35,474 bases of DNA, taken from Pseudomonadota bacterium (lineage in GTDB: Bacteria; Pseudomonadota; Alphaproteobacteria; Rhodobacterales; Rhodobacteraceae). The notes beneath the pieces were generated by a model that was given only the letters and a program-made list of their open reading frames with translations, searched no databases and had not been told where the DNA came from. How positions within the stretch are numbered: the first letter of the stretch is position 1; each line of letters begins with the position of its first letter. Positions 15,660-23,382 of this stretch are shown here, piece by piece. A program made the position numbers and the translations under genes. Location of the stretch: assembly GCA_021779835.1 (NCBI GenBank), contig JAJXZX010000031.1:1-35474 (forward strand), given 5' to 3'.

Positions 15660-16313
15660 TTAGCTTGCCGCCGGGTCGCCGCCAAGTGCGACAATCATCT
15701 GTGTCGCGCGCTTGCGCAAGCCCGCCGTCAACTGCGGCTCTTGCAGAATCGCCTTGAACTGCTTGATCGCCCCAGCCGTGTCGCCCTTTTCCACCGAGAT
15801 CAGCGCAAGCTGCTCCATCGCGAGCGGGCGGTAAGGTTGCCCCGCCGCCGCCAGCGCGGTCAGCGCGGTCGTGCGCGCCTCCACCGGCATCGCAGTTCCC
15901 GCCACGATCACCCGTTTCAGCGCGGCGAGGTCACGATAGCGTTGCGGGAGGCTGGCATCCGCCGCCACCGCATCCAGTGCAGCCAACGCCGCCTTGGTGT
16001 CGCCCGCCTTCACCGCCGCCGAGGCCTCGATGAATTTCACGATCGCCGTACGCCCGCCATTGGCCTTGATCGCCTCCAGTGCCTTGACCTGCGCCGCCGG
16101 ATCATTGATCGACTGCGCCGCCAACAGCTCGTCGCCAAACGCCTGCGAGGCCGCTGCCTGCTTTTGCTTGGACCATTCCTGATAGGCCGCGCCACCGACG
16201 ATCAGCACCACCAGCAGCAGCGGGACCCAGCCATACTTGCGGAAAAACGCGAAAAGCCGGTCGCGGCGCACCTCTTCGGTGACTTCCTCGATGAAACTGT
16301 CGGTCTCGCTCAT
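15660..16313 (-). CDS. YfgM-like membrane-anchored TPR protein
   Basis: The product has 217 residues. A cytoplasmic N-terminus (SFIEEVTEEVRRDRLFAFFRKYG) is followed by one transmembrane segment (WVPLLLVVLIVGGAAYQEW, about 29-47) and a periplasmic tetratricopeptide-like region to the end. E. coli YfgM has this layout and works with PpiD at the Sec translocon. AGGAGG lies just upstream of the ATG. The gene precedes the bamB-like gene by 77 bp on the same strand, as in the yfgM-bamB-der order. Family membership rests on architecture and context more than on sequence motifs. Confidence 0.82.
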   Translation of the reverse strand: MSETDSFIEEVTEEVRRDRLFAFFRKYGWVPLLLVVLIVGGAAYQEWSKQKQAAASQAFGDELLAAQSINDPAAQVKALEAIKANGGRTAIVKFIEASAAVKAGDTKAALAALDAVAADASLPQRYRDLAALKRVIVAGTAMPVEARTTALTALAAAGQPYRPLAMEQLALISVEKGDTAGAIKQFKAILQEPQLTAGLRKRATQMIVALGGDPAAS

Positions 16314-16505
16314 GGCATGCCTCCTGCCCGCAGGCGGCGCGGGTTCGGGCCCGTCTTACACGCAAGCCCGCGCATTTGCCAAGCCCCAGCCCCGACAGGC
16401 AAACCCGGCGCAATTCTGCCACCAGCCCCGGCGTTGCATCCTCCGAAGGAGCCGCAACCGCGCGTTTCCTCTTGACCTCCCGCCCGGGCCTGTCAAAACC
16501 GGGCC

Positions 16506-17555
16506 ATGAGCACAGCGACCCTTTCCATTGACCTCGACGCCATCGCCGCTAACTGGCGGGCGCTGGATAGTATGAGTGACCCCGGCACCCAAACCGCTGC
16601 CGTGGTAAAAGCCGATGCCTATGGCCTTGGCGCCGACCGCGTTGCCAAAGCGCTGGCCAAGGCCGGTGCGCGCCGCTTCTTCGTCGCGGTTGCCGAAGAG
16701 GGCGCCGTCGTGCGTCAGGCGCTTGGCCCCGGCCCGCAGATCAGCATCCTCGCGGGGCACCAGCCCGGCGACACCGATATGATCCACGACCTTGACCTGA
16801 CGCCGATGCTGAACTCGATCGATCAGGTCACGCGCCACCTCGAATCTCTGCCCGGCCACCCGTTCGGCATCCAGCTGGATACCGGGATGAATCGCCTCGG
16901 GATGGAGGCGGATGAGTGGGCCGCCGTCGCTGAATACGTCCTCGCCGCCGCTCCCGAATTGTTGATGAGCCATCTTGCCTGCGCGGATGAGCCCGGCAAT
17001 CCGATGAACGCGCAGCAGCTTGCGACGTTCCACGCGCTGACCGATGGCACCGGCATCCCGCGCTCGCTCGCCGCGACCGGCGGCATCCTGCTGGGGCATG
17101 AGTATCACTTTGACCTGACGCGCCCCGGCATCGGCCTTTACGGCGGTGCCCCCTACGCCGACGCCTATCCCGTCGTCCGCCTCTCGCTGCCCGTGATCCA
17201 GACCCGCATCGTCGAGCCGGGAGAGATCGTGGGCTACGGCTCCACCTGGATCGCCGAGGGCCACGCCACTGTCGCCACCCTTTCGGGCGGCTATGCCGAC
17301 GGCCTGCCGCGCACCCTGTCGAACCGCGCCCTGCTGTGGGACGAGGATACGCCCTGCCCCCTCATTGGCCGCGTCTCGATGGACCTGATTACCGCTGACA
17401 TCAGCCACCTGAAACAAGCCCCGCGCGCGCTGGAAATCATCGGCCGCCATCAGGGCATCGATGCGCTGGCCGACCTCGCCGGCACCATCGGCTATGAGAT
17501 CCTGACATCTCTCAGCGCCCGCTACACCCGCCGCTATACGGGCAGTGCTGCATGA
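16506..17555 (+). CDS. alr: Alanine racemase
   Basis: The product has 349 residues. It makes D-alanine for peptidoglycan using pyridoxal phosphate. The PLP lysine is in [12 protein letters not shown] (about residue 35), the catalytic tyrosine in EIVGYGSTW, and RPGIGLYGG and GRVSMDL are further family motifs. No Shine-Dalgarno sequence precedes the ATG. A TTGACC box at 16472-16477 would place a start of transcription close to the start codon, so a leaderless or near-leaderless message is possible. Its TGA overlaps the mlaE ATG (ATGA at 17552-17555), giving an alr-mlaE-mlaF transcription unit. Confidence 0.96.
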   Translation: MSTATLSIDLDAIAANWRALDSMSDPGTQTAAVVKADAYGLGADRVAKALAKAGARRFFVAVAEEGAVVRQALGPGPQISILAGHQPGDTDMIHDLDLTPMLNSIDQVTRHLESLPGHPFGIQLDTGMNRLGMEADEWAAVAEYVLAAAPELLMSHLACADEPGNPMNAQQLATFHALTDGTGIPRSLAATGGILLGHEYHFDLTRPGIGLYGGAPYADAYPVVRLSLPVIQTRIVEPGEIVGYGSTWIAEGHATVATLSGGYADGLPRTLSNRALLWDEDTPCPLIGRVSMDLITADISHLKQAPRALEIIGRHQGIDALADLAGTIGYEILTSLSARYTRRYTGSAA

Positions 17556-18334
17556 ACCTGACGCTGCCCCTCGCCGTCACTGGCCGCGCCACCCTCGCCG
17601 CACTCGCCGCAGTTGGTCGCGTCGCGCTCTTCGCGCTGCAAACGGTCACACACCTGCTGCGCCCGCCGTTCTACTGGAAAGAGTTCCTGTCCTCGCTGAT
17701 GCAGGTTGGCTATTTCAGCCTGCCGGTGGTCGGCATGACCGCCTTCTTCACCGGCGGCGCACTGGCGTTGCAGATCTACTCTGGCGGGGCGCGCTTTAAC
17801 GCCGAATCCGTGGTGCCCTCGATCGTCGCAATCGGCATGGCGCGTGAACTTGGCCCGGTTCTGGGCGGCCTGATGGTCGCCGCCCGCGTCGCCTCGTCCA
17901 TCGCCGCCGAGATCGGCACGATGAAAGTGACCGAGCAGATTGACGCCCTCGTCACCCTCTCCACCAACCCGATGAAATACCTCACCGTGCCGCGCGTGCT
18001 GGCCGCCACTCTCGCGGTGCCGGTTCTGGTCGGGGTGGGCGATGCCATCGGCATCTTTGGCGGCTACGTCGTCGGTGTGAACCGCCTCGGATTCAACTCC
18101 GCCGCCTACCTCAAGAACACCGCCGACTTCCTGCAAACCTGGGACGTCGGCTCGGGCATGATAAAGGGCGCCGTGTTTGGCTTCATCGTCGCCGTGATGG
18201 GCTGCTACTACGGCATGAACTCTGATCGCGGCGCGCAAGGTGTTGGCCGCGCTACGAAATCCGCCGTTGTCGCCGCCTCGGTGATGATCCTCGCCTCGAA
18301 CTACCTGCTGACCGAATTGTTCTTTACCTCATGA
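17552..18334 (+). CDS. mlaE: MlaE-family ABC transporter permease
   Basis: The product has 260 residues. It is a polytopic inner-membrane permease with the MlaE signature [65 protein letters not shown] and a typical C-terminal [22 protein letters not shown]. Together with the following ATPase it should move phospholipids between inner and outer membrane. The start overlaps alr by ATGA, and the stop overlaps the mlaF start. No MlaD-type substrate-binding gene follows in this window. Confidence 0.94.
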   Translation: MNLTLPLAVTGRATLAALAAVGRVALFALQTVTHLLRPPFYWKEFLSSLMQVGYFSLPVVGMTAFFTGGALALQIYSGGARFNAESVVPSIVAIGMARELGPVLGGLMVAARVASSIAAEIGTMKVTEQIDALVTLSTNPMKYLTVPRVLAATLAVPVLVGVGDAIGIFGGYVVGVNRLGFNSAAYLKNTADFLQTWDVGSGMIKGAVFGFIVAVMGCYYGMNSDRGAQGVGRATKSAVVAASVMILASNYLLTELFFTS

Positions 18335-19077
18335 TTAGCCTTACCGATGTTCATAAGGCGTTCGGCGCCAACCGGGTCCTGCAAGGTGTCAATCTGACAA
18401 TCCCGACCGGCGAGAGCATGGTTATCATCGGCGGCTCAGGCACCGGCAAATCGGTGCTGCTGAAATGCGTCCTGGGCCTTGTCACCCCCGACAGCGGCTC
18501 CATCGCCGTTGACGGCGTTGACGTGACGCAAACCGACCGCGACACCTTCCTCGCCCGTTTTGGCATGCTGTTCCAGGGCGGCGCCCTGTTCGACAGCCTT
18601 TCGGTCTGGCAAAACGTCGCTTTCCGCCTGCTACGCGGCCCGAAAAAGCTGCCCAAGGCGCAGGCCCGCGAGGTCGCCATAGAGAAACTGCGCCGTGTCG
18701 GCCTCAAACCAGAGGTCGCCGACCTTTTCCCGGCCGAACTCTCCGGCGGTATGCAAAAGCGTGTCGGCCTCGCCCGCGCCATCGCCGCCGAGCCAGAGAT
18801 CATCTTTTTTGACGAGCCTACCACCGGCCTCGATCCCATCATGTCCGGCGTCATCAATGAGCTGATCCGCGAGATCGTGGTGGAAATGGGCGTCACCGCC
18901 ATGACGATCACCCACGATATGACCTCGGTGCGCGCCATCGCCGACAAGGTTGCGATGCTGCATGGCGGCCTGATCCGCTGGACTGGCCCAGTCGCGGAAA
19001 TGGACGCCGCAACAGACCCTTACCTCGATCAGTTCATCCACGGTCGCGCGCATGGCCCCATCGAGGCGGTGCGCTAG
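18331..19077 (+). CDS. mlaF: MlaF-family ABC transporter ATP-binding protein
   Basis: The product has 248 residues. Walker A GGSGTGKS is at 34-41, the signature LSGGMQKRVGLARA follows, then Walker B IIFFDEPTTGLDP, with the switch His in ITHDMTS. The LSGGMQKR form is typical of the MlaF/Ttg2A group. It overlaps mlaE by four bases (ATGA) and is followed at once by a membrane-protein gene. It supplies the energy for the MlaE permease. The usual MlaD partner is absent from this locus and may be encoded elsewhere. Confidence 0.95.
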   Translation: MISLTDVHKAFGANRVLQGVNLTIPTGESMVIIGGSGTGKSVLLKCVLGLVTPDSGSIAVDGVDVTQTDRDTFLARFGMLFQGGALFDSLSVWQNVAFRLLRGPKKLPKAQAREVAIEKLRRVGLKPEVADLFPAELSGGMQKRVGLARAIAAEPEIIFFDEPTTGLDPIMSGVINELIREIVVEMGVTAMTITHDMTSVRAIADKVAMLHGGLIRWTGPVAEMDAATDPYLDQFIHGRAHGPIEAVR

Positions 19078-19488
19078 ATGGCGACCGGGTTCTCCACCCT
19101 CGCGCTGATCCCCCCTGCCGACGGCTCCGTCCGTTCGGCCATTGTCCCCGCCCTCATCCTGTTCCTGCCGGTCGTCGTGGCGCTTGCGAGCGTGCTGCAC
19201 CTGCGCCGCCACGACACGCGCCACGCCGCCGCCATGCTCTCGCTGGTGACGTCCTGCCTGATGGTGCTGTGGTTGCTGCTGCCCGCCAGCGTGCTGCCCG
19301 ACGATCCGCAGATCCAGTTCTTCAGCCAGATCGTCACGGGCCTGTTCTATATTTTGCTGATCTACGACTGGGTGAATGAGATGCGCGCCTCGAACCATTG
19401 GCCCAACGCGCTGGATTTCCTCGCCATCGCCGTGATAGCCGTCGTGGTGATTGGCGTGCTGATCGGCGTTCGGATGGCCACCAGCTAA
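19078..19488 (+). CDS. Small polytopic membrane protein, unknown
   Basis: The product has 136 residues, with the ATG directly after the mlaF stop codon. There are about four hydrophobic segments: VPALILFLPVVVALASVL, AAMLSLVTSCLMVLWLLLP, IVTGLFYILLIYDWV and FLAIAVIAVVVIGVLIGV. I recognise no family. The zero-base spacing to mlaF suggests translational coupling and a possible role alongside the lipid transporter. The 239-bp gap after it ends the unit. Confidence 0.7.
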   Translation: MATGFSTLALIPPADGSVRSAIVPALILFLPVVVALASVLHLRRHDTRHAAAMLSLVTSCLMVLWLLLPASVLPDDPQIQFFSQIVTGLFYILLIYDWVNEMRASNHWPNALDFLAIAVIAVVVIGVLIGVRMATS

Positions 19489-19727
19489 ACGCGCGATCCG
19501 CGACCGACGACCAAGCTCGACTCACCGATGATTCTCGTCCGCACACCGCCGCTACGCCGGCGCGGAAATGTGGCTAATCGCCCGCGATCGGTATGAGTGT
19601 TTCCCTAGCCGAAACAGTCGCAACGTCTCGCCTGCGGCAAAACCCCGGATTTCCGTGGAATTTCAATTCTCTGTTGCCAGTGTCGTCCTCTCGATTAATG
19701 ATTAATAATTCCTGGGGGAAATTCATT

Positions 19728-20504
19728 ATGTCACAGTTCACTACGTCCTATCGCAGGGCATTGCAGTCGATCCTGCAAACCATCGCCCTCGCGTGCCTTG
19801 CCGCCCTCGCCCTTGCCGCCCTCACGTTAACCGTCCTTGCGGCCCTTGGGGTCGAGCCGTGGCTGACCCTCAACGCAAGCTTTGGCGGCCATGACCTGCC
19901 CAAGGCCGGCCTCTACGCCCAGATCGGTGTGACGCTGCTGCTGGTCAGCTTATGCTTTTTCGTCCCCGCCAACGCCCGCATGATGCGCCTCGAACGCTCG
20001 CATCGCAGCTTCACGCTTAGCATGAACGACGTCGTGCAAGCCTATGCACTGGCTCATAAATCAGATCGCGCCGGAGTGTTCACCCTGTCCTCTGAATTCG
20101 ACTCGGTGCGCGAACGAATCGCCCATCTGCGCCAACACCCCGACCTTGCAGCCCTTGAACCGGACGTGCTGGAGGTCGCAGGCCAGATGAGCCACGTCGC
20201 CCGCAACCTAGCCCGCGTCTATTCCGACGAGGCCGTCGCGCGCGCCAAAGCCTTCCTCCAACAACGACAGGAAGAATGCGCCGCGCTGCGCGACCGGCTG
20301 CAACTTGCGCAATATTCCTCGACCGACCTGAAGCGCTGGCTCGCCGACGTGGAGGCCGACGAGAAAACCGCCGCCACCCAGATGGAACGGTTGGAGCGCG
20401 ACCTGCGTGACATCCTCCCCGCGCTTGGCTACGATTTCGAGGATGCGCAACACGTCGATCCCCAGCAAAACGTGGTCCAGATGCCCGCCAAACCCGCGAA
20501 ATAA
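19728..20504 (+). CDS. Membrane-anchored coiled-coil protein, often annotated 'DNA repair protein'
   Basis: The product has 258 residues from the ATG at 19728, chosen for GGGGGA about 8 bases upstream. The frame reaches back to 19593 without one. There are two transmembrane segments (about 15-42 and 64-82), then a long helical, charged region (RMMRLERSHRSFTLSMNDVVQAYALAHKSDRAGVFTLSSEFDSVRERI and later heptad-like Glu/Arg/Leu runs). I recall close relatives in Rhodobacteraceae labelled 'DNA repair protein', but nothing in the sequence shows DNA binding or an enzyme. The AT-rich ATTAATGATTAAT just upstream may be part of its promoter. Confidence 0.7.
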   Translation: MSQFTTSYRRALQSILQTIALACLAALALAALTLTVLAALGVEPWLTLNASFGGHDLPKAGLYAQIGVTLLLVSLCFFVPANARMMRLERSHRSFTLSMNDVVQAYALAHKSDRAGVFTLSSEFDSVRERIAHLRQHPDLAALEPDVLEVAGQMSHVARNLARVYSDEAVARAKAFLQQRQEECAALRDRLQLAQYSSTDLKRWLADVEADEKTAATQMERLERDLRDILPALGYDFEDAQHVDPQQNVVQMPAKPAK

Positions 20505-20519
20505 CCTGCGGGCGCAGGC

Positions 20520-20957
20520 ATGATGCTGCGCCTTGCCAACCTTGCCCTGTTGGTGGCGTTCCCCATCGCGTGGTTCGCCCCGCTGATGCGCGCGGGCTTC
20601 CTGCCACTGTTCGGCCTGTCGCAAATCTCGGTGATCTCTGGCCTGCAATCGCTATGGGGCACCGATGCGCCCCTCGCGCTGGTCGTCACCACATTCGCGA
20701 TCTTCGCGCCCTACCTCAAAACACTCGGCCTCGCCCTCGTCCACGCGGGGCTGTTGTCGCCCCGCACCCTGCCTGCGCTGCACATCCTCGGCAAACTGGC
20801 GATGGCCGACGTCTTCCTCATCGCGCTTTACATCGTCGTGGTGAAAGGTGTCGGCCTCGCCCATGTTGAGCCCGCTTGGGGGCTCTACCTCTTCACCGGT
20901 TGTATCCTTGCCTCGCTGACCATATCCCTCCTCACCCCCGACACCGCACAACGCTGA
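20520..20957 (+). CDS. Paraquat-inducible protein A (PqiA) family membrane protein
   Basis: The product has 145 residues, roughly one PqiA unit (E. coli PqiA carries two). Hydrophobic segments include LANLALLVAFPIAWFAPL, LALVVTTFAIFAPYLKTLGL, LAMADVFLIALYIVVVK and WGLYLFTGCILASLTISLL. The KLAMADVFLIAL segment matches the PqiA pattern. PqiA/LetA proteins partner MCE-domain proteins in lipid transport between membranes. No MCE protein (PqiB) is next to it, but mlaE-mlaF lie 1.5 kb upstream. The start could be either of two adjacent ATGs. Confidence 0.75.
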   Translation: MMLRLANLALLVAFPIAWFAPLMRAGFLPLFGLSQISVISGLQSLWGTDAPLALVVTTFAIFAPYLKTLGLALVHAGLLSPRTLPALHILGKLAMADVFLIALYIVVVKGVGLAHVEPAWGLYLFTGCILASLTISLLTPDTAQR

Positions 20958-20960
20958 CCG

Positions 20961-20983
20961 GGGAGCCTCCGGCGGGGATATTT
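20961..20983 (+). repeat. Short GC-rich 3' element after pqiA-like gene
   Basis: Immediately after the stop codon lies GGGAGCCTCCGGCGGGG followed by ATATTT. I recall this motif as recurrent at gene ends in Rhodobacteraceae genomes. It can fold as a small CCTC/GGGG hairpin followed by T residues and may be a short terminator. Its copy number cannot be checked here. Confidence 0.4.
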
Positions 20984-21002
20984 AGGCCAAAGCAACTGGC
21001 AA

Positions 21003-21077
21003 GGGGACGCCCCGCCTCAAGCGGCAGATTGGCCGGAAAGGCGGAGCGTCTTGCTTTGGACGGCCATCGGCGTCCCC
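21003..21077. other. Strong inverted-repeat segment, possible structured RNA
   Basis: GGGGACGCC (21003-21011) is perfectly complementary to GGCGTCCCC (21069-21077). Inside, CCGCCT (21012-21017) can pair with AGGCGG (21039-21044), directly stacked on the outer stem, and GGCC repeats occur in the remainder. The 75-base stretch has no open frame of interest. It could be a small RNA, a 3' UTR structure of the upstream gene or an intergenic palindromic repeat. Confidence 0.35.
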
Positions 21078-21164
21078 GCCTGTGCCGTTTGTCCAGATTG
21101 GCGCAACAGAGTTAAAAGACTCTTACCGGTTCAATTGCTTTGGTCAAAATATCCCGGGGGTGCA

Positions 21165-21179
21165 GGGGGCAGAGCCCCC
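21165..21179. repeat. GC hairpin upstream of radA
   Basis: GGGGGC (21165-21170) and GCCCCC (21174-21179) form a 6-bp stem with an AGA loop in a surrounding G/C-rich run. Similar short hairpins are frequent between genes in this group. There is no T-run, so its function is unknown. Confidence 0.35.
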
Positions 21180-21227
21180 GCCCGCAACACAGCTTGATCC
21201 GGGCGCGCGGGTCAGGCAGGAAGGGGC

Positions 21228-22595
21228 ATGGCAAAACCAGTATCCTCCTTCACCTGCACGGCCTGCGGCGCGGTTCACAAGAAATGGGCCGGACGCTGTG
21301 ATGCGTGCGGCGCGTGGAACTCCATCATCGAAGAGGCGCCGCTTTCCGCCGGGCCGCCCTCCAAGACGCTTGGCGGCGCGCGCGGGCGCCCGATCGAGTT
21401 GAGCACGCTTTCCTCCACCGAAGCGCCGCCGCCGCGCACGCGCTCGGGCATCGACGAGTTGGACCGCGTGCTGGGCGGCGGCCTTGTTGCGGCCTCGGCG
21501 GTGCTGGTCGGCGGCGATCCCGGCATCGGCAAATCGACGCTGCTGTTGCAGGCCACCGCCGCCTTCGCCAATGCGGGGCTCAAGTGCCTTTATATCTCGG
21601 GCGAGGAGGCGGCGGCGCAGGTGCGGATGCGCGCGGCGCGGCTGGGCCTGCAAAACGCGCCGGTCCACCTGGGCGCGGAAACCAACCTGCGCGACATCCT
21701 CACCACGCTGGATGCTGAGCGCCCCGACCTTGCCGTCATCGACTCGATCCAGACCATGTGGGCCGACAACGTCGAATCCGCCCCCGGCTCGGTCAGTCAG
21801 GTGCGCGCCGCCTGTCACGAGTTAGTGACCTTCGCCAAAAAGCGCGGCACCTCGATCATCCTTGTCGGCCACGTCACCAAGGACGGCCAGATCGCCGGGC
21901 CCCGCATCGTCGAACACATGGTCGATACCGTGCTTTACTTCGAGGGCGAGCGCGGCCACCAGTTCCGCATCCTGCGCGCGGTGAAAAACCGCTTTGGCGC
22001 CGCGGACGAGATCGGCGTGTTCGAGATGACCGGCGCGGGCCTTTCGCAAGTGACCAACCCCTCGGCGCTGTTCCTGTCGGAACGCGACCGCCCCGCCCCC
22101 GGTTCCGTGGTTTTCGCCGGAATTGAAGGCACGCGCCCGGTTTTGACCGAGATTCAGGCCCTTGTCGCGCCCTCGCCCCTTGGCACACCGCGCCGCACCG
22201 TAGTGGGGCTTGACGGTGGCCGCCTGTCCACCATCCTTGCGGTGCTGGAGGCGCGCTGCGCCATCCCCTTCACCGGGCTTGATGTGTTTCTTAACGTCGC
22301 GGGCGGCATGCGGGTGAACGAACCCGCCGCCGATCTTGCCGTCGCCGCCGCCCTTTTGTCGGCGCGCGAGGATGTGGCTATTGCGCCAGACTGCGTGCTT
22401 TTCGGTGAAATCAGCCTCTCCGGCGCGCTGCGTCCGGTCAACCAGACCGAAAACAGGTTGAAAGAAGCGCAAAAACTTGGTTTCACAACGGCCATCGCGC
22501 CTGCCGGATCAAAGATCGGCGGGGGCGAGGGGATGCGGGTGCGGCAAATGGCCGATCTGACCGCATTTGTAGGCGATATGTTCGGGGCCGGTTGA
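21228..22595 (+). CDS. radA: DNA repair protein RadA (Sms)
   Basis: The product has 455 residues, the standard length. The N-terminal zinc finger is CTACGAVHKKWAGRCDAC (about 10-27). The RecA-like ATPase has Walker A GGDPGIGKST and Walker B DLAVIDSIQTM. The RadA-specific KNRFG motif is present (AVKNRFGAADEIGVF). The C-terminal Lon-protease-like domain lacks the protease residues. RadA drives branch migration in recombination repair. An AGGAAGG site precedes the ATG. cvpA and purF follow on the same strand, an order I recall as conserved in Rhodobacterales. Confidence 0.97.
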   Translation: MAKPVSSFTCTACGAVHKKWAGRCDACGAWNSIIEEAPLSAGPPSKTLGGARGRPIELSTLSSTEAPPPRTRSGIDELDRVLGGGLVAASAVLVGGDPGIGKSTLLLQATAAFANAGLKCLYISGEEAAAQVRMRAARLGLQNAPVHLGAETNLRDILTTLDAERPDLAVIDSIQTMWADNVESAPGSVSQVRAACHELVTFAKKRGTSIILVGHVTKDGQIAGPRIVEHMVDTVLYFEGERGHQFRILRAVKNRFGAADEIGVFEMTGAGLSQVTNPSALFLSERDRPAPGSVVFAGIEGTRPVLTEIQALVAPSPLGTPRRTVVGLDGGRLSTILAVLEARCAIPFTGLDVFLNVAGGMRVNEPAADLAVAAALLSAREDVAIAPDCVLFGEISLSGALRPVNQTENRLKEAQKLGFTTAIAPAGSKIGGGEGMRVRQMADLTAFVGDMFGAG

Positions 22596-22617
22596 GCCTC
22601 AGGGAGAGAGTGACGGC

Positions 22618-23301
22618 ATGCAGGGTTTCACCATCATCGACGGCGTCGTCGCCATCGTCATCATCCTCTCCGCGATCCTCGCCTATTCGCGCGGCTTCGT
22701 GCGCGAGGTGATGGCCATCGCCGGCTGGATCGTCGCCGCCGTGCTGGCCTACACCTTCGCCCATCAGGCCGAACCCCTGATGAAGGAAATCCCGGTGCTG
22801 GGCGGCTTCCTCAAGGGCAGCTGCGAGCTGTCGATCATCGCGGCCTTCACCGCCGTGTTTGCCGTTGGCCTCATCGTGATGTCGCTGTTCACCCCGCTGT
22901 TCTCCTCGGTGATCCAGCGCTCGGCGCTTGGCGGCATCGATCAGGGGCTTGGCTTTCTTTTCGGCGTCGCGCGCGGCGTGTTGCTCGTTGCGGTCGCTTT
23001 CGTGGTCTATCAGCGCACGATGGCGGTCGAGTCAATCCCGATGGTGGCGCAAAGCCGCTCCATCAAGGTATTCGCCCAGTTCGAGGGCAACCTGAACCAG
23101 AACATCCCTTCCGATGCGCCCGGCTGGGTCGAGGCGCGCTATAAACTCCTCGTCGGCTCTTGCGGCGCGGCTGCCTCGGGTGGCGTGACCACCGGCACCG
23201 CCGCCCCGGCAACCAGTGGCACCACCGCCCCGGCTACCGGCACCACGGGAACGACGGGAACGACGGGAACCATCGGCACGACGGGAACCATCGGCAACTG
23301 A
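22618..23301 (+). CDS. cvpA: CvpA family protein with Thr/Gly-rich C-terminal repeats
   Basis: The product has 227 residues. The CvpA domain, about 1-165, has four hydrophobic segments and the family pattern IIDGVVAIVIILSAILAYSRGFVREVMAIAGW. CvpA proteins are inner-membrane proteins linked to envelope stress tolerance and, through gene order, to purF. From about residue 182 the tail is low-complexity Thr/Gly/Ala/Pro, ending in repeats of the TTG and TIG type encoded by a 9-base DNA repeat (23248-23300). The start has GAGAG upstream. purF follows 81 bp later. Confidence 0.9.
   Translation: MQGFTIIDGVVAIVIILSAILAYSRGFVREVMAIAGWIVAAVLAYTFAHQAEPLMKEIPVLGGFLKGSCELSIIAAFTAVFAVGLIVMSLFTPLFSSVIQRSALGGIDQGLGFLFGVARGVLLVAVAFVVYQRTMAVESIPMVAQSRSIKVFAQFEGNLNQNIPSDAPGWVEARYKLLVGSCGAAASGGVTTGTAAPATSGTTAPATGTTGTTGTTGTIGTTGTIGN
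23248..23300 (+). repeat. Short tandem DNA repeat in the cvpA 3' end
   Basis: The segment repeats the 9-base unit ACGACGGGA or close variants with intervening CCATCGGC units, encoding Thr-Gly and Ile-Gly runs. Such repeats can gain or lose copies by slippage without shifting the frame because the unit is a multiple of three. Confidence 0.65.
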
Positions 23302-23382
23302 GCGTGCCGCGTGGACACTCCGACCTGAACGCACTACATGAGTGGCAATCTCTCGCCCCAAGGATTCGGAGGACCCGACGCA

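Noticed and set aside
16356..17450. A 364-codon minus-strand frame antisense to alr
   Set aside because: alr is complete with catalytic residues. The opposite frame is an Arg/Gly/Asp-rich shadow.
19690..19712. CtrA site in the ATTAATGATTAAT stretch upstream of the coiled-coil membrane protein
   Set aside because: The TTAA copies are separated by 3 bases, not 7, and neither ends in TTAAC.
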